A stretch of DNA of 13,878 nucleotides from Lentisphaerota bacterium (GTDB lineage Bacteria > Verrucomicrobiota > Kiritimatiellia > JAAZAB01): positions 1 to 13,878 of the forward strand of contig JACPGN010000181.1 of NCBI GenBank assembly GCA_016182435.1. The letters run 5' to 3'. Below the pieces are notes generated by a model, which was not told where the DNA came from, made no database searches, and worked only from the letters and a program-made list of their open reading frames with translations. The translations under genes were made by a program, and so were the position numbers. Positions 6,197 to 12,936 of this stretch are shown here, piece after piece (the first letter of the stretch is position 1; each line of letters starts with the position of its first letter).

Positions 6197-8721
6197 GCTT
6201 TGGTGGCGATTTCCTTGCGGAGTTTTTCAATGAGCGACGAGGTCGGATCAACGTTATTGATAAACACTACCATGCGCTTCGCCTGCTTGATGTTCCTGTT
6301 TTTCAGGTAGATTTGTCCGGCCTTATAGGCATAGTCGCAGGCTTTGTCGGAATCGCCTTTGTTGCTGTAGCCGAACGCAATGTTGTAATAAGCGCCCGCC
6401 GCCGTGTCATCCAGTCTGACGGTTTTCTTGAATTCGGCAATGGCGCCATCAATGTCGCCCGCATCAAATTTCTGGATACCAGCCTGATTATGCTGGTCGG
6501 CTTCTTGCCTGGTCGAGGTCAACGCGCTGTTCGCCTTGGTGGCCTTGGCTTTATCCGCGCTTACGGCTGAGGCTCTCAGGCCCTGGCCGAGCTCGGGCAG
6601 GCCGGCTTCTGCTGCGCCCCCGGCCGCGGTTATGCTCATTTTCTCCGTGGTAGGCTCGCCTTCCGGTTTAACGGCCTTTTGCTTGGCCGCCAATTGCATC
6701 TGACGATCCAATTCCTTGGCCAGGGCGGCGTTCTTCTCGGCCACGGCCTTGAGCTGATCGCTCAATTCCCGGTTTTGCCTGGCAAGGGCCTCCTCTTTGG
6801 ACGCTGTCTCGGCCGCGCGTTTCTCCGCTTGCTTACGCAGCTCCTGTTCGCGTTCAAGGCCGGTCTGCGCTTGCGCTATTGCTTTAAGTTGCTCAAGCCT
6901 GGCAGTGTGTTGCTGTTCCAGTTCCATCAATTGGCTCTTCAGCGCGGTCTGCTCCTTCTCCAGCGCCAGCTTGCTCTGCTCCTCCTTTTCCGCTTTCGCC
7001 ACCGATTCCTTACGCGCTTTCTGCTCTTTGCTTAATTCCGCCTGGAGATCTTTCAGCGTCCGGGCCTGTTTGGCCTGTTTATCCAGTTGATCCGTGAGGT
7101 CCTTGATCTTGCGCTGTAAATCCGCGGTCTCCTGTTGATCCGCTGCCTGCGCGGCAACTGTGCTGGCCAGTTTCGCTTCGACTTCGCTGCGGGCTTGTTT
7201 TTCTTTAGCCAGCTTGGTCTGCAACTGTTTCAGCGCCTGTGGTTGATCGGCCCCTGCTTTAGCCTGCTTTTCCAGTTCGGCCACGAGTTCATGCAAGACT
7301 GCCTTCTCTTTCTCCGCGGCCGCTATTTCCGCCTTGCCCTTTTCTAATTTCGCAAAAGCCGCCGCGTGAGCCTCTGCTTCCTTCGCCACCTCGGCCTTAA
7401 CCTGCTCAATCGCGCCGGCTTGTTCTTTCAAAACATTGAGGTTGGTCTGCACACCGGAGAGCCGGGCGTTGAAAACTTCTATGGCCTTCTCAAGCTCCGC
7501 GCGCTCGACCGTTACCCGTTCCACCTCGCGCTCCGCCTCTATCCGCCCCTTGCGCAGCTCCGCTAATTCCCCGCGTAACTGCTCCATATCCGCTGCCTGC
7601 TTGCGCAAAACCTTTGAACGCTCACCCTCTTCAACCAGCTTCTGCTTCAACCCGGCCATCACCTGCGCCACGGCCGCCTGCTCCTCCCTGGCTTTAGCCA
7701 ACCGGGCTTCCGCTTCCTCGCGCGAGAGTTTCTCCCGCGCTAACTCCGCCTGAAGCTCCTTCGCATCTTCCTGCGCCTTCAGATCCTCCGCCACTTGCCG
7801 CGAGCGCTCCTCCACCTGCGCCTGTAGACTTGCGCGCTCATCTTTAGTCGCCTGCAATGCCTCGCGCGCTTGCGTCTCGGACTTGGCCAAACCTTCCCGC
7901 CGCTCCTTCTCCTTGCTAATTTCTTCCTGCAACCCCTGCAATTGTTTCGCCTGCTCCCGCGTAGTTGAGGCCTTCTGAGAAACGTCTGCCAGTTCGGCCT
8001 TAAGCTTAGTAACCTCCGCCTCTGCCGCCGACTTGGCCGCACCGGCCTGCTGCAGGGCAACCTCGTGCTCGGCGCTCAGCTTGCGCAGCTCGGCCAACTT
8101 GGCCTGCAACTCGGCCGTAGCTTTGCCTTCCTGCTCCAGCGTCTCCAACCCTTTCGCGGCAGCCGCCAGCTTGTCCTTTAACCCCGCAATGGCTTCCTCG
8201 GCCTGGGCGCGAGCTTGCACCACCTCGGCCGCGCGAGCTTGTGACTCTGCCCGCGCCTGACGAATGGCCGTCAATTCCGTCTCAAGCTGCTTAGCCTGTT
8301 CCTGTTGTTTGCCGCCCGCGCCTAAACGCTTCTCCTCCCCGGCCAGCCGCGCCTGCAAGGCTTCTTTCTCCTTCTCGACAGCCGCTATTTCCGCCTTGCC
8401 TTTCGCGAGCTGCTCCAGGGCCGTGGCGCGCGCGGCTTTCTCCTTCGCCACCTCGGCGCGCACCTGCTCAATCGCCCCAGCTTGTTCTTTCAAAACATTG
8501 AGATTGGTCTGCACACCGGAGAGCCGGGCATTGAAAACTTCTATGGCCTTCTCAAGCTCCGCGCGCTCGACAGTTACATGCTCCGCCTCGCGCTCCGCCT
8601 CCACCCGCCCCTTGCGCAGCTCCGCTAATTCCCCGCGTAACTGCTCCATATCCGCTGCCTGCTTGCGCAAAACCTTTGAACGCTCACCCTCTTCAACCAG
8701 CTTCTGCTTCAACCCGGCCAC
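6190..8721 (-). CDS. 3' part of frameshifted long coiled-coil/TPR protein
   Basis: 843 codons read from a GTG at 8721, but this GTG has no ribosome-binding site and sits exactly where the upstream reading frame is lost. I treat it as the downstream half of one gene, not an independent gene. Most of it is highly charged, Ala/Glu/Lys/Gln-rich heptad sequence (for example ELAELRKGR, QTNLNVLKEQAGAIEQV) predicted to be one long coiled coil. The last 100 or so residues contain a tetratricopeptide-like unit: HNQAGIQKFDAGDIDGAIAE followed by YYNIAFGYSNKGDSDKACDY. Before it is a low-complexity linker. Large repeats are shared with the upstream half. The function is unknown; exported coiled-coil/TPR proteins may act as envelope scaffolds, but that is inference. 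The stop lies in a structured element shared with korC. Confidence 0.7.
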   Translation of the reverse strand: MAGLKQKLVEEGERSKVLRKQAADMEQLRGELAELRKGRVEAEREAEHVTVERAELEKAIEVFNARLSGVQTNLNVLKEQAGAIEQVRAEVAKEKAARATALEQLAKGKAEIAAVEKEKEALQARLAGEEKRLGAGGKQQEQAKQLETELTAIRQARAESQARAAEVVQARAQAEEAIAGLKDKLAAAAKGLETLEQEGKATAELQAKLAELRKLSAEHEVALQQAGAAKSAAEAEVTKLKAELADVSQKASTTREQAKQLQGLQEEISKEKERREGLAKSETQAREALQATKDERASLQAQVEERSRQVAEDLKAQEDAKELQAELAREKLSREEAEARLAKAREEQAAVAQVMAGLKQKLVEEGERSKVLRKQAADMEQLRGELAELRKGRIEAEREVERVTVERAELEKAIEVFNARLSGVQTNLNVLKEQAGAIEQVKAEVAKEAEAHAAAFAKLEKGKAEIAAAEKEKAVLHELVAELEKQAKAGADQPQALKQLQTKLAKEKQARSEVEAKLASTVAAQAADQQETADLQRKIKDLTDQLDKQAKQARTLKDLQAELSKEQKARKESVAKAEKEEQSKLALEKEQTALKSQLMELEQQHTARLEQLKAIAQAQTGLEREQELRKQAEKRAAETASKEEALARQNRELSDQLKAVAEKNAALAKELDRQMQLAAKQKAVKPEGEPTTEKMSITAAGGAAEAGLPELGQGLRASAVSADKAKATKANSALTSTRQEADQHNQAGIQKFDAGDIDGAIAEFKKTVRLDDTAAGAYYNIAFGYSNKGDSDKACDYAYKAGQIYLKNRNIKQAKRMVVFINNVDPTSSLIEKLRKEIATKAP

Positions 8722-9781
8722 ACCGCGGCCGCGGCCGCCTGCTCCTCCCTGGCTTTGGCCAACCGGGCTTCCGCTTCCCCGCGCGAGAGTTTCTCCCGCG
8801 CTAACTCCACCGACAACTCCTCGGCACCCTTCTCCGCCTTCATACCCTCCGCCGTCCGCCGCGAGCGCTCCGCTACCTCCGCCTGTAGACTTGCGCGCTC
8901 TTTCTCCGTCGCCTGCAATGCCTCGCGCGCTTGCGTTTCGGACTTGGCCAAACCTTCCCGCCGCTCCTTCTCCTTGCTAATTTCTTCCTGCAACCCCTGC
9001 AATTGTTTCGCCTGCTCCCGCGCAGTCCCGGCCTTCTGCGAAGCCTCGGAGAGTTTCGCCTTGAGCTCCGTGACCTGCTGCTCGGCCGCCGTTCGGGCGG
9101 CGCCGGCCTGCTGCAGGGCAACCTCATGCTCGGCGCTCAGCTTGCGCAGTTCGGCCAGCTTGGCCTGCAACTCGGCAGTAGCTTTGCCTTCCTGCTCCAG
9201 CGTCGCCAACTCTTTCGCGGCAGCCGCCAGCTTGTCCTTTAACCCCGCAATGGCTTCCTCGGCCCGGGCGCGCGCTTGCACCACCTCGGCCGCGCGCGCT
9301 TGTGACTCTGCCCGTGCCTGACGAATGGCCGTCAATTCCGCCTCAAGCTGCTTAGCCTGTTCCCGCTGCTGGGCGCCCGCGCCTAAACGCTTCTCCTCCC
9401 CGGCCAGCCGCGCCTGCAAGGCTTCTTTCTCTTTTTCAACATCAGTGATCGCCGCCTTGCCTTTCGCGAATTGTTTCAGGGCCGCGGCGCGCGCGGCTTT
9501 CTCCTTCGCCATCTCGGCGCGCACCTGCTCAATCGCCCCAGCTTGTTCTTTCAAAACATTGAGGTTGGTCTGCACACCGGAGAGCCGGGCGTTGAAAACT
9601 TCTATGGCCTTCTCAAGCTCCGCGCGCTCGACCGTTACCCGTTCCACCTCGCGCTCCGCCTCTACCCGCCCCTTGCGTAGTTCCGCCAGTTCCCTGTCTA
9701 ACCGCTCCAAATCCGCTGCCTGCTTGCGGAAAACTTTTAAGCGCTCATTCTCCTCCACCAGCTTTTGCTTAAGCCCCGCCA
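7310..9781 (-). repeat. Tandem 1,062-bp coding repeat (two full copies and one partial)
   Basis: The 20-nt landmark cttctgcttcaacccggcca occurs at 7639-7658 and 8701-8720, and a variant is at 9762-9781. Full units are 7659-8720 and 8721-9781; a third partial unit of about 350 bp extends from 7658 down to about 7310. Each unit encodes 354 residues of coiled coil and DNA identity between copies is high. The spacings are 1,062 and 1,061 bp, so the second unit is one base short, matching the frameshift. Confidence 0.85.
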
Positions 9782-10055
9782 TCAGCTCGGCCACTGCTGC
9801 CTGCGCCCGTTTCGCCTCGGCCAGCCGTTCTTCGGCTTGCCCTTTGCGGCTTGCTTCTTCAGCTATTGTCCCCTGCAGGTCTACCGCAACCTTAAGCGCG
9901 GCGCGCAGTTCGTTAAGCGCAGCATCTACCGCCTGGGCTTTAGCATTTAAGGTTGGCAGAATTTCCGCCTGGCGGGATGCAACTGCGTCCGAGGGCTCCG
10001 TGGCGGCGAAGGCTGACGCGCCCATCAGCAGGCAGATCAGACCACCGATAGGCAT
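8709..10055 (-). CDS. 5' part of frameshifted long coiled-coil protein with signal peptide
   Basis: From the ATG at 10055 the protein begins MPIGGLICLLMGASAFAATE, a good signal-peptide core with a likely cleavage after AFA. It then becomes Ala/Glu/Lys/Arg-rich heptad coiled coil. After about 448 codons the frame ends at a TGA (8709-8711) shortly after EEQAAAAAVWPG. In the homologous position of the next repeat copy the codons read GTG-ATG-GCC; here they read GTGTGGCC, one A short. Restoring that base joins this frame to the downstream half and gives about 1,288 residues. An alternative start with a much better ribosome-binding site (AGGAG, 5 nt spacing) is the ATG at 10295. It would add 80 residues that cross a dispersed repeat and contain SWRLLVFKA just before the signal-peptide core. 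Even longer readings enter the tRNA gene and are excluded. Confidence 0.7.
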   Translation of the reverse strand: MPIGGLICLLMGASAFAATEPSDAVASRQAEILPTLNAKAQAVDAALNELRAALKVAVDLQGTIAEEASRKGQAEERLAEAKRAQAAVAELMAGLKQKLVEENERLKVFRKQAADLERLDRELAELRKGRVEAEREVERVTVERAELEKAIEVFNARLSGVQTNLNVLKEQAGAIEQVRAEMAKEKAARAAALKQFAKGKAAITDVEKEKEALQARLAGEEKRLGAGAQQREQAKQLEAELTAIRQARAESQARAAEVVQARARAEEAIAGLKDKLAAAAKELATLEQEGKATAELQAKLAELRKLSAEHEVALQQAGAARTAAEQQVTELKAKLSEASQKAGTAREQAKQLQGLQEEISKEKERREGLAKSETQAREALQATEKERASLQAEVAERSRRTAEGMKAEKGAEELSVELAREKLSRGEAEARLAKAREEQAAAAAVWPG

Positions 10056-10101
10056 TAGCGCCTTAAACACGAGCAACCGCCATGAAAAACAAGATGGATA
10101 A

Positions 10102-10232
10102 CCACGCGCAGCGCGTGGCAAGCCACGGACTCGTCCCGCGCTTCGCGAGATAGCACGGATAACACTGATTGTTGTGACGGTCGCCAGGCGACCGTCAACG
10201 GCCCTATCCGTGAAATCCGTGTAATCAGTGGT
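10102..10232. repeat. Dispersed palindromic repeat cassette
   Basis: It contains three structured pieces: a perfect hairpin 10102-10118 (ccacgcg, loop cag, cgcgtgg); a 21-nt hairpin 10176-10196 (gacggtcgc, loop cag, gcgaccgtc); and outer arms of the same family as 1608-1675 (cactgatt 10163-10170 with aatcagtg 10223-10230; acggata 10155-10161 with tatccgt 10205-10211). The motif atccgtgtaatcagtggt matches the left-hand repeat in reverse order. On the minus strand it is open and would encode TTDYTDFTDR if translation starts at 10295. Confidence 0.65.
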
Positions 10233-10292
10233 AATTTTTGGGTTGCGGGCACAGCCCCGCATTGGGACAAGCTGGTTTGGGCGATTATATTT

Positions 10293-10307
10293 CATTGCCA
10301 CTCCTAA
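10293..10307 (-). promoter_or_regulatory. Strong ribosome binding site and alternative ATG for the coiled-coil gene
   Basis: On the minus strand TTAGGAG (10307-10301) is followed after 5 nt (TGGCA) by ATG at 10295-10293, in frame with the coiled-coil gene. It is clearly better than anything before the ATG at 10055, where only AAGG is seen. It suggests this was the ancestral start before a repeat cassette separated it from the signal peptide. Confidence 0.5.
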
Positions 10308-10349
10308 TATAGATGTAGGCAAACGGCTCGGCGAATCCGCAACAACCGG

Positions 10350-10423
10350 CACCCCCGGCAGGACTCGAACCTGCGGCCATCGGATTAGAAATCCGATGCT
10401 CTGTCCACCTGAGCTACGGGGGT
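10350..10423 (-). tRNA. tRNA-Arg (anticodon UCU)
   Basis: The reverse complement folds as a complete 74-nt cloverleaf. The acceptor stem is ACCCCCG/CGGGGGT and the D-arm GCTC/GAGC. The anticodon stem TCGGA/TCCGA has loop TTTCTAA, giving anticodon TCT for AGA codons. The variable loop is 5 nt and the T-arm GCAGG/CCTGC has loop TTCGAGT. The discriminator base is G. CCA is not fully encoded: the next bases are CCG. It lies 55 bp upstream of the alternative coiled-coil start on the same strand, so read-through is possible. Confidence 0.95.
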
Positions 10424-10448
10424 AATTTAGGTGTTTGCCTGTTTCATT

Positions 10449-10477
10449 TCAATAGCCGATTTGCGATTAATATGCAA
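10449..10477 (-). promoter_or_regulatory. Possible promoter of tRNA-Arg
   Basis: On the minus strand TTGCAT (10477-10472) and TATTGA (10454-10449) are separated by 17 nt and lie 25 nt upstream of the tRNA 5' end. The match to sigma-70 boxes is moderate. The bases from here to 10537 show nothing else identifiable. Confidence 0.35.
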
Positions 10478-10557
10478 CGGTAGAATCGTTGGAAAATTGG
10501 TTTGGCCTTGACCCGAATGGCGCTAAGTTAAGCCTTTTTGAGAAAAATCCATGCGAT

Positions 10558-10657
10558 TGTAGACGGCCCCCGCCTTGCGGGGCAAGCTCGGTGCCTGCCA
10601 CGCTTTAGCGTGGAGGCCGTTTCTGCGAAAGTTACGGGGGCACCGCCCCCGTCTACA
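10558..10657. repeat. REP-like element with terminal inverted repeat and three internal hairpins
   Basis: The ends are a perfect 9-bp inverted repeat, tgtagacgg (10558-10566) and ccgtctaca (10649-10657). Inside are hairpins ccccgc/gcgggg (10568-10582, loop ctt), ccacgct/agcgtgg (10598-10613, loop tt) and cgggggc/gcccccg (10635-10651, loop acc). The last competes with the outer pairing. The GC-rich composition contrasts with the AT-richer DNA around it. It lies in the leader between the tRNA and the restriction-modification genes. No transposase is present, so it resembles a non-autonomous palindromic element. Confidence 0.65.
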
Positions 10658-10690
10658 GGGGAAAATGTCGTTATCTTAGCGCCATTCGTC

Positions 10691-10720
10691 TTGACCCAGA
10701 GCAGGCAAAGTGGCTACAGT
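10691..10720 (+). promoter_or_regulatory. Possible sigma-70 promoter of the restriction-modification genes
   Basis: TTGACC (10691-10696) and TACAGT (10715-10720) are 18 nt apart. Transcription from here would start near 10727, giving a very short leader before the ATG at 10745. This supports 10745 as the methyltransferase start over an in-frame TTG at 10538 that would translate through the palindromic element. Confidence 0.4.
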
Positions 10721-10744
10721 ATTCTTGTAAAGCGAAATATCCGT

Positions 10745-12067
10745 ATGCGAACCCCATTGAAAACCATCCATAAAATAATCCACGGCGACAGCAGGCAAAT
10801 GAACCTTTTGGCTGACCAATCGGTTCATCTGGTTATTACGTCGCCGCCCTACTGGCAATTGAAAGACTATGGAACGGAAAATCAAATCGGCTTTAATGAA
10901 AGCTATGAAAGTTATATCAACAATCTGAATCTCGCCTGGAAGGAGTGCCACCGGGTATTACACCCCGGCTGCCGACTTTGCGTTAATATCGGCGACCAGT
11001 TCGCCCGGGCAGTTTATTATGGACGGTATAAGGTCATTCCAATCAGAACCGAAATAATCAAATTCTGTGAAACTATAGGCTTTGACTATATGGGGGCGGT
11101 CATCTGGCAGAAAGTTACCACCTGCAATACAACCGGCGGCGCCACCATAATGGGCAGCTTCCCCTATCCCCGCAACGGAATTTTGAAGCTTGATTATGAA
11201 TTCATCCTGCTTTTCAAAAAACCCGGTATTGCTCCAGCGCCGACTAAGGAGCAAAAAGAACTTTCAAAAATAACAAAAGACGAGTGGAATGCTTATTTCT
11301 CAGGGCATTGGCATCTTGCCGGGGCAAAGCAGGACGGCCACATCGCCATGTTTCCAGAAGAATTGCCCGCCCGCCTGATAAAAATGTTTTCGTTTTCCGG
11401 CGAGACGGTTTTAGACCCTTTTCTCGGCAGCGGGACAACCGCGCTCGCCGCCCGCAATTTGGGCCGCAATTCCGTCGGCTATGAAATCAACGGCGGCTTT
11501 ATTTCAATAATTAAAGACAAGCTGAATATCGGTCAAGCCGACCTTGCCGCTACAGAATATCTTTTTCTAAATGACAGCGGTTCATGCCATAGCAGATCCG
11601 CTTGTGGCGGAAAGACCGACCTGAATAAAGAAATCGAAAAGCTGCCCTATATCTTCAAAGACCCTCATCAACTCGACAAGAAGATAGACCCCAAGAAACT
11701 TCAATTCGGCTCAATAATTGATAAAGACAGCGGCGATAGAGAAGTCTACCATTCCGTAAAAGAAGTAATTAGTCCTGAGTTGGTGAAATTAGACAACGAT
11801 TTGGTTGTTCGGCTTATCGGCGTAAAGGAAAAAGAGGCGACGAATGGACAAGCCATTAGATTTCTGGTCGAAAAAACAAAGGGTCAGCAGGTATTCATGA
11901 AGTTTGACAACCAGAAATACGATTCCGGGAACAACCTGCTTTGCTATCTCTACCTTAAGAACAAGACCTTCATAAATGCCCATATAATCAGGGAAGGTTT
12001 GGCGGACGTTGACGCTTTAACTGACTTCAAATACAAAAACAAATTCTTAAACCTGCAAAGGCACTAA
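10745..12067 (+). CDS. DNA methyltransferase (TSPPY type, MjaI-system partner) with degenerate TNase-like C-terminal domain
   Basis: 440 residues from ATG 10745. The catalytic motif TSPPYW is at residues 32-37 and the AdoMet-binding motif DPFLGSGTT at 224-232. Motif IV before motif I is the beta-class order, and TSPPY is typical of N4-cytosine enzymes, though N6-adenine cannot be excluded. After a linker (about 275-350), residues 353-440 look like a staphylococcal-nuclease (TNase) fold: VRLIGV, FLVEKTKGQQVFMKFD, LLCYLYLKNKTFINAHIIREG. The usual DTPE acid cluster reads KEKE and the GRxLAY arginine is Asn, so nuclease activity is unlikely; a DNA-binding role is inferred. One base separates its stop from the endonuclease start, indicating an operon. 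It should methylate the host copies of the endonuclease site, probably CTAG by family analogy. The DNA is less GC-rich than the korDABC region, suggesting transfer. Confidence 0.88.
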   Translation: MRTPLKTIHKIIHGDSRQMNLLADQSVHLVITSPPYWQLKDYGTENQIGFNESYESYINNLNLAWKECHRVLHPGCRLCVNIGDQFARAVYYGRYKVIPIRTEIIKFCETIGFDYMGAVIWQKVTTCNTTGGATIMGSFPYPRNGILKLDYEFILLFKKPGIAPAPTKEQKELSKITKDEWNAYFSGHWHLAGAKQDGHIAMFPEELPARLIKMFSFSGETVLDPFLGSGTTALAARNLGRNSVGYEINGGFISIIKDKLNIGQADLAATEYLFLNDSGSCHSRSACGGKTDLNKEIEKLPYIFKDPHQLDKKIDPKKLQFGSIIDKDSGDREVYHSVKEVISPELVKLDNDLVVRLIGVKEKEATNGQAIRFLVEKTKGQQVFMKFDNQKYDSGNNLLCYLYLKNKTFINAHIIREGLADVDALTDFKYKNKFLNLQRH

Positions 12068-12068
12068 A

Positions 12069-12764
12069 ATGGTTAAAACTCAAAAATATTCCATGGAATT
12101 TGGCAAAAAAGAAAAAGTGCTGAATTATGCCTGCCAAACTTATCAGTTATCAAGGCCCAATAAAGTCGGCGCGGTGATGGCTCTTATAAGGGTATGCCAG
12201 CCAAAGACAATTCAAGAATGGGAACAATGGTATTTTGAGAAGGCGTATACGGATGGAAAGACTCCGGTAAAAATTACGAAAGAAGTTTTGCGGGAGCTTG
12301 GAGAGAGACTACACGTTAAAATAACGGAAATCGTTATCCCTGAATGGCAAGAGGCTTTTAAGAATTTGACCCTGCAAGATTGTGTTGATTATATTTCTAA
12401 TCTAACGATTCGGAGAACGTATGATGGCTATGTCCGTGAGAAATCGGTCGTAACAGATAATATTGCCAAGAAGTTCCCGATGGTTAAGTTCGAAGAATCT
12501 GACCCGGAACTTGATCATGCGGGCGATATAGACTATTTAGGACATGTAGGCTCCAAGGCGTTTGGTATTCAAATTAAGCCGGTCACTGCAAAGGCGAATT
12601 TTGGTAATTATTCAGCGACGGAGAGAATGAAAGCAAGTTTCCGCGATTTTGAGGCGAAATACGAAGGTAAAGTTTTTGTTGTCTTTAGCGTAGATGACGA
12701 GATAAAAAACACAGAAGTGCTTGAGGCTATAGAGAAGGAAATATCTCGTTTGCGTAAAAAGTGA
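12069..12764 (+). CDS. MjaI-family type II restriction endonuclease
   Basis: 231 residues, starting one base after the methyltransferase stop, with aaagg just upstream. I recognise the family from its central blocks: NKVGAVMALIRVCQPKTIQE (residues 31-50), EVVIP/EIVIPEWQEAF-type segment (87-97), and ESDPELDHAGDIDYLG (143-158) followed by FGIQIKPVTAKANFGNYS (165-182). The Asp153/Asp155 and Gln168-x-Lys170 pattern fits a PD-(D/E)XK-like site with Gln in place of the usual Glu. The family's prototype MjaI cuts CTAG; specificity here is inferred from family membership only. It cleaves unmethylated foreign DNA and is protected against by the upstream methyltransferase. Length is full and the frame intact. 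Base composition is AT-richer than the rest of the window. Confidence 0.82.
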   Translation: MVKTQKYSMEFGKKEKVLNYACQTYQLSRPNKVGAVMALIRVCQPKTIQEWEQWYFEKAYTDGKTPVKITKEVLRELGERLHVKITEIVIPEWQEAFKNLTLQDCVDYISNLTIRRTYDGYVREKSVVTDNIAKKFPMVKFEESDPELDHAGDIDYLGHVGSKAFGIQIKPVTAKANFGNYSATERMKASFRDFEAKYEGKVFVVFSVDDEIKNTEVLEAIEKEISRLRKK

Positions 12765-12936
12765 AGCGTAAATTTATAGGCACGTGCCATCCGGGCTACG
12801 CCGGAGCGGCTTCGCCAAGGCAAGAACTGTCCGACTTGCCTGCCAGCAGGCAGAAAACCATGCCAATTCGCCGCAGCAAATCAGGGCAAATGGGCGCCTG
12901 TTAATCAATGGTTCGACGTGAAAGTTTAGCGTTAAC
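12765..12936. other. Intergenic spacer with GC-rich palindromes
   Basis: The spacer holds the hairpin tgcctgc-ca-gcaggca at about 12838-12853 and a run of short self-complementary units (ggctacgcc, ggcttcgcc) near 12795-12820. No T-run follows, so I do not call a terminator. The GC-rich palindromes again resemble dispersed repeats bordering the restriction-modification genes on this side, as the element at 10558 does on the other. Confidence 0.45.

Noticed and set aside
7310..9781. CRISPR-like array
   Set aside because: The repeats are about 1,062 bp coding units, not short repeats with unique spacers, and no cas genes are present.
8264..10101. Long plus-strand Ala/Ser/Arg/Cys-rich frames opposite the coiled-coil gene
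   Set aside because: Antisense shadows of a GC-rich coiled-coil gene; composition is not protein-like and there are no recognisable domains.
10296..10352. Longest reading of the coiled-coil gene from 10352
   Set aside because: The start lies inside the tRNA-Arg gene and has no ribosome-binding site.
10538..10744. N-terminal extension of the methyltransferase from a TTG at 10538
   Set aside because: It would translate the palindromic element at 10558-10657 and lies upstream of a plausible promoter at 10691-10720; the conserved enzyme sequence begins just after 10745.
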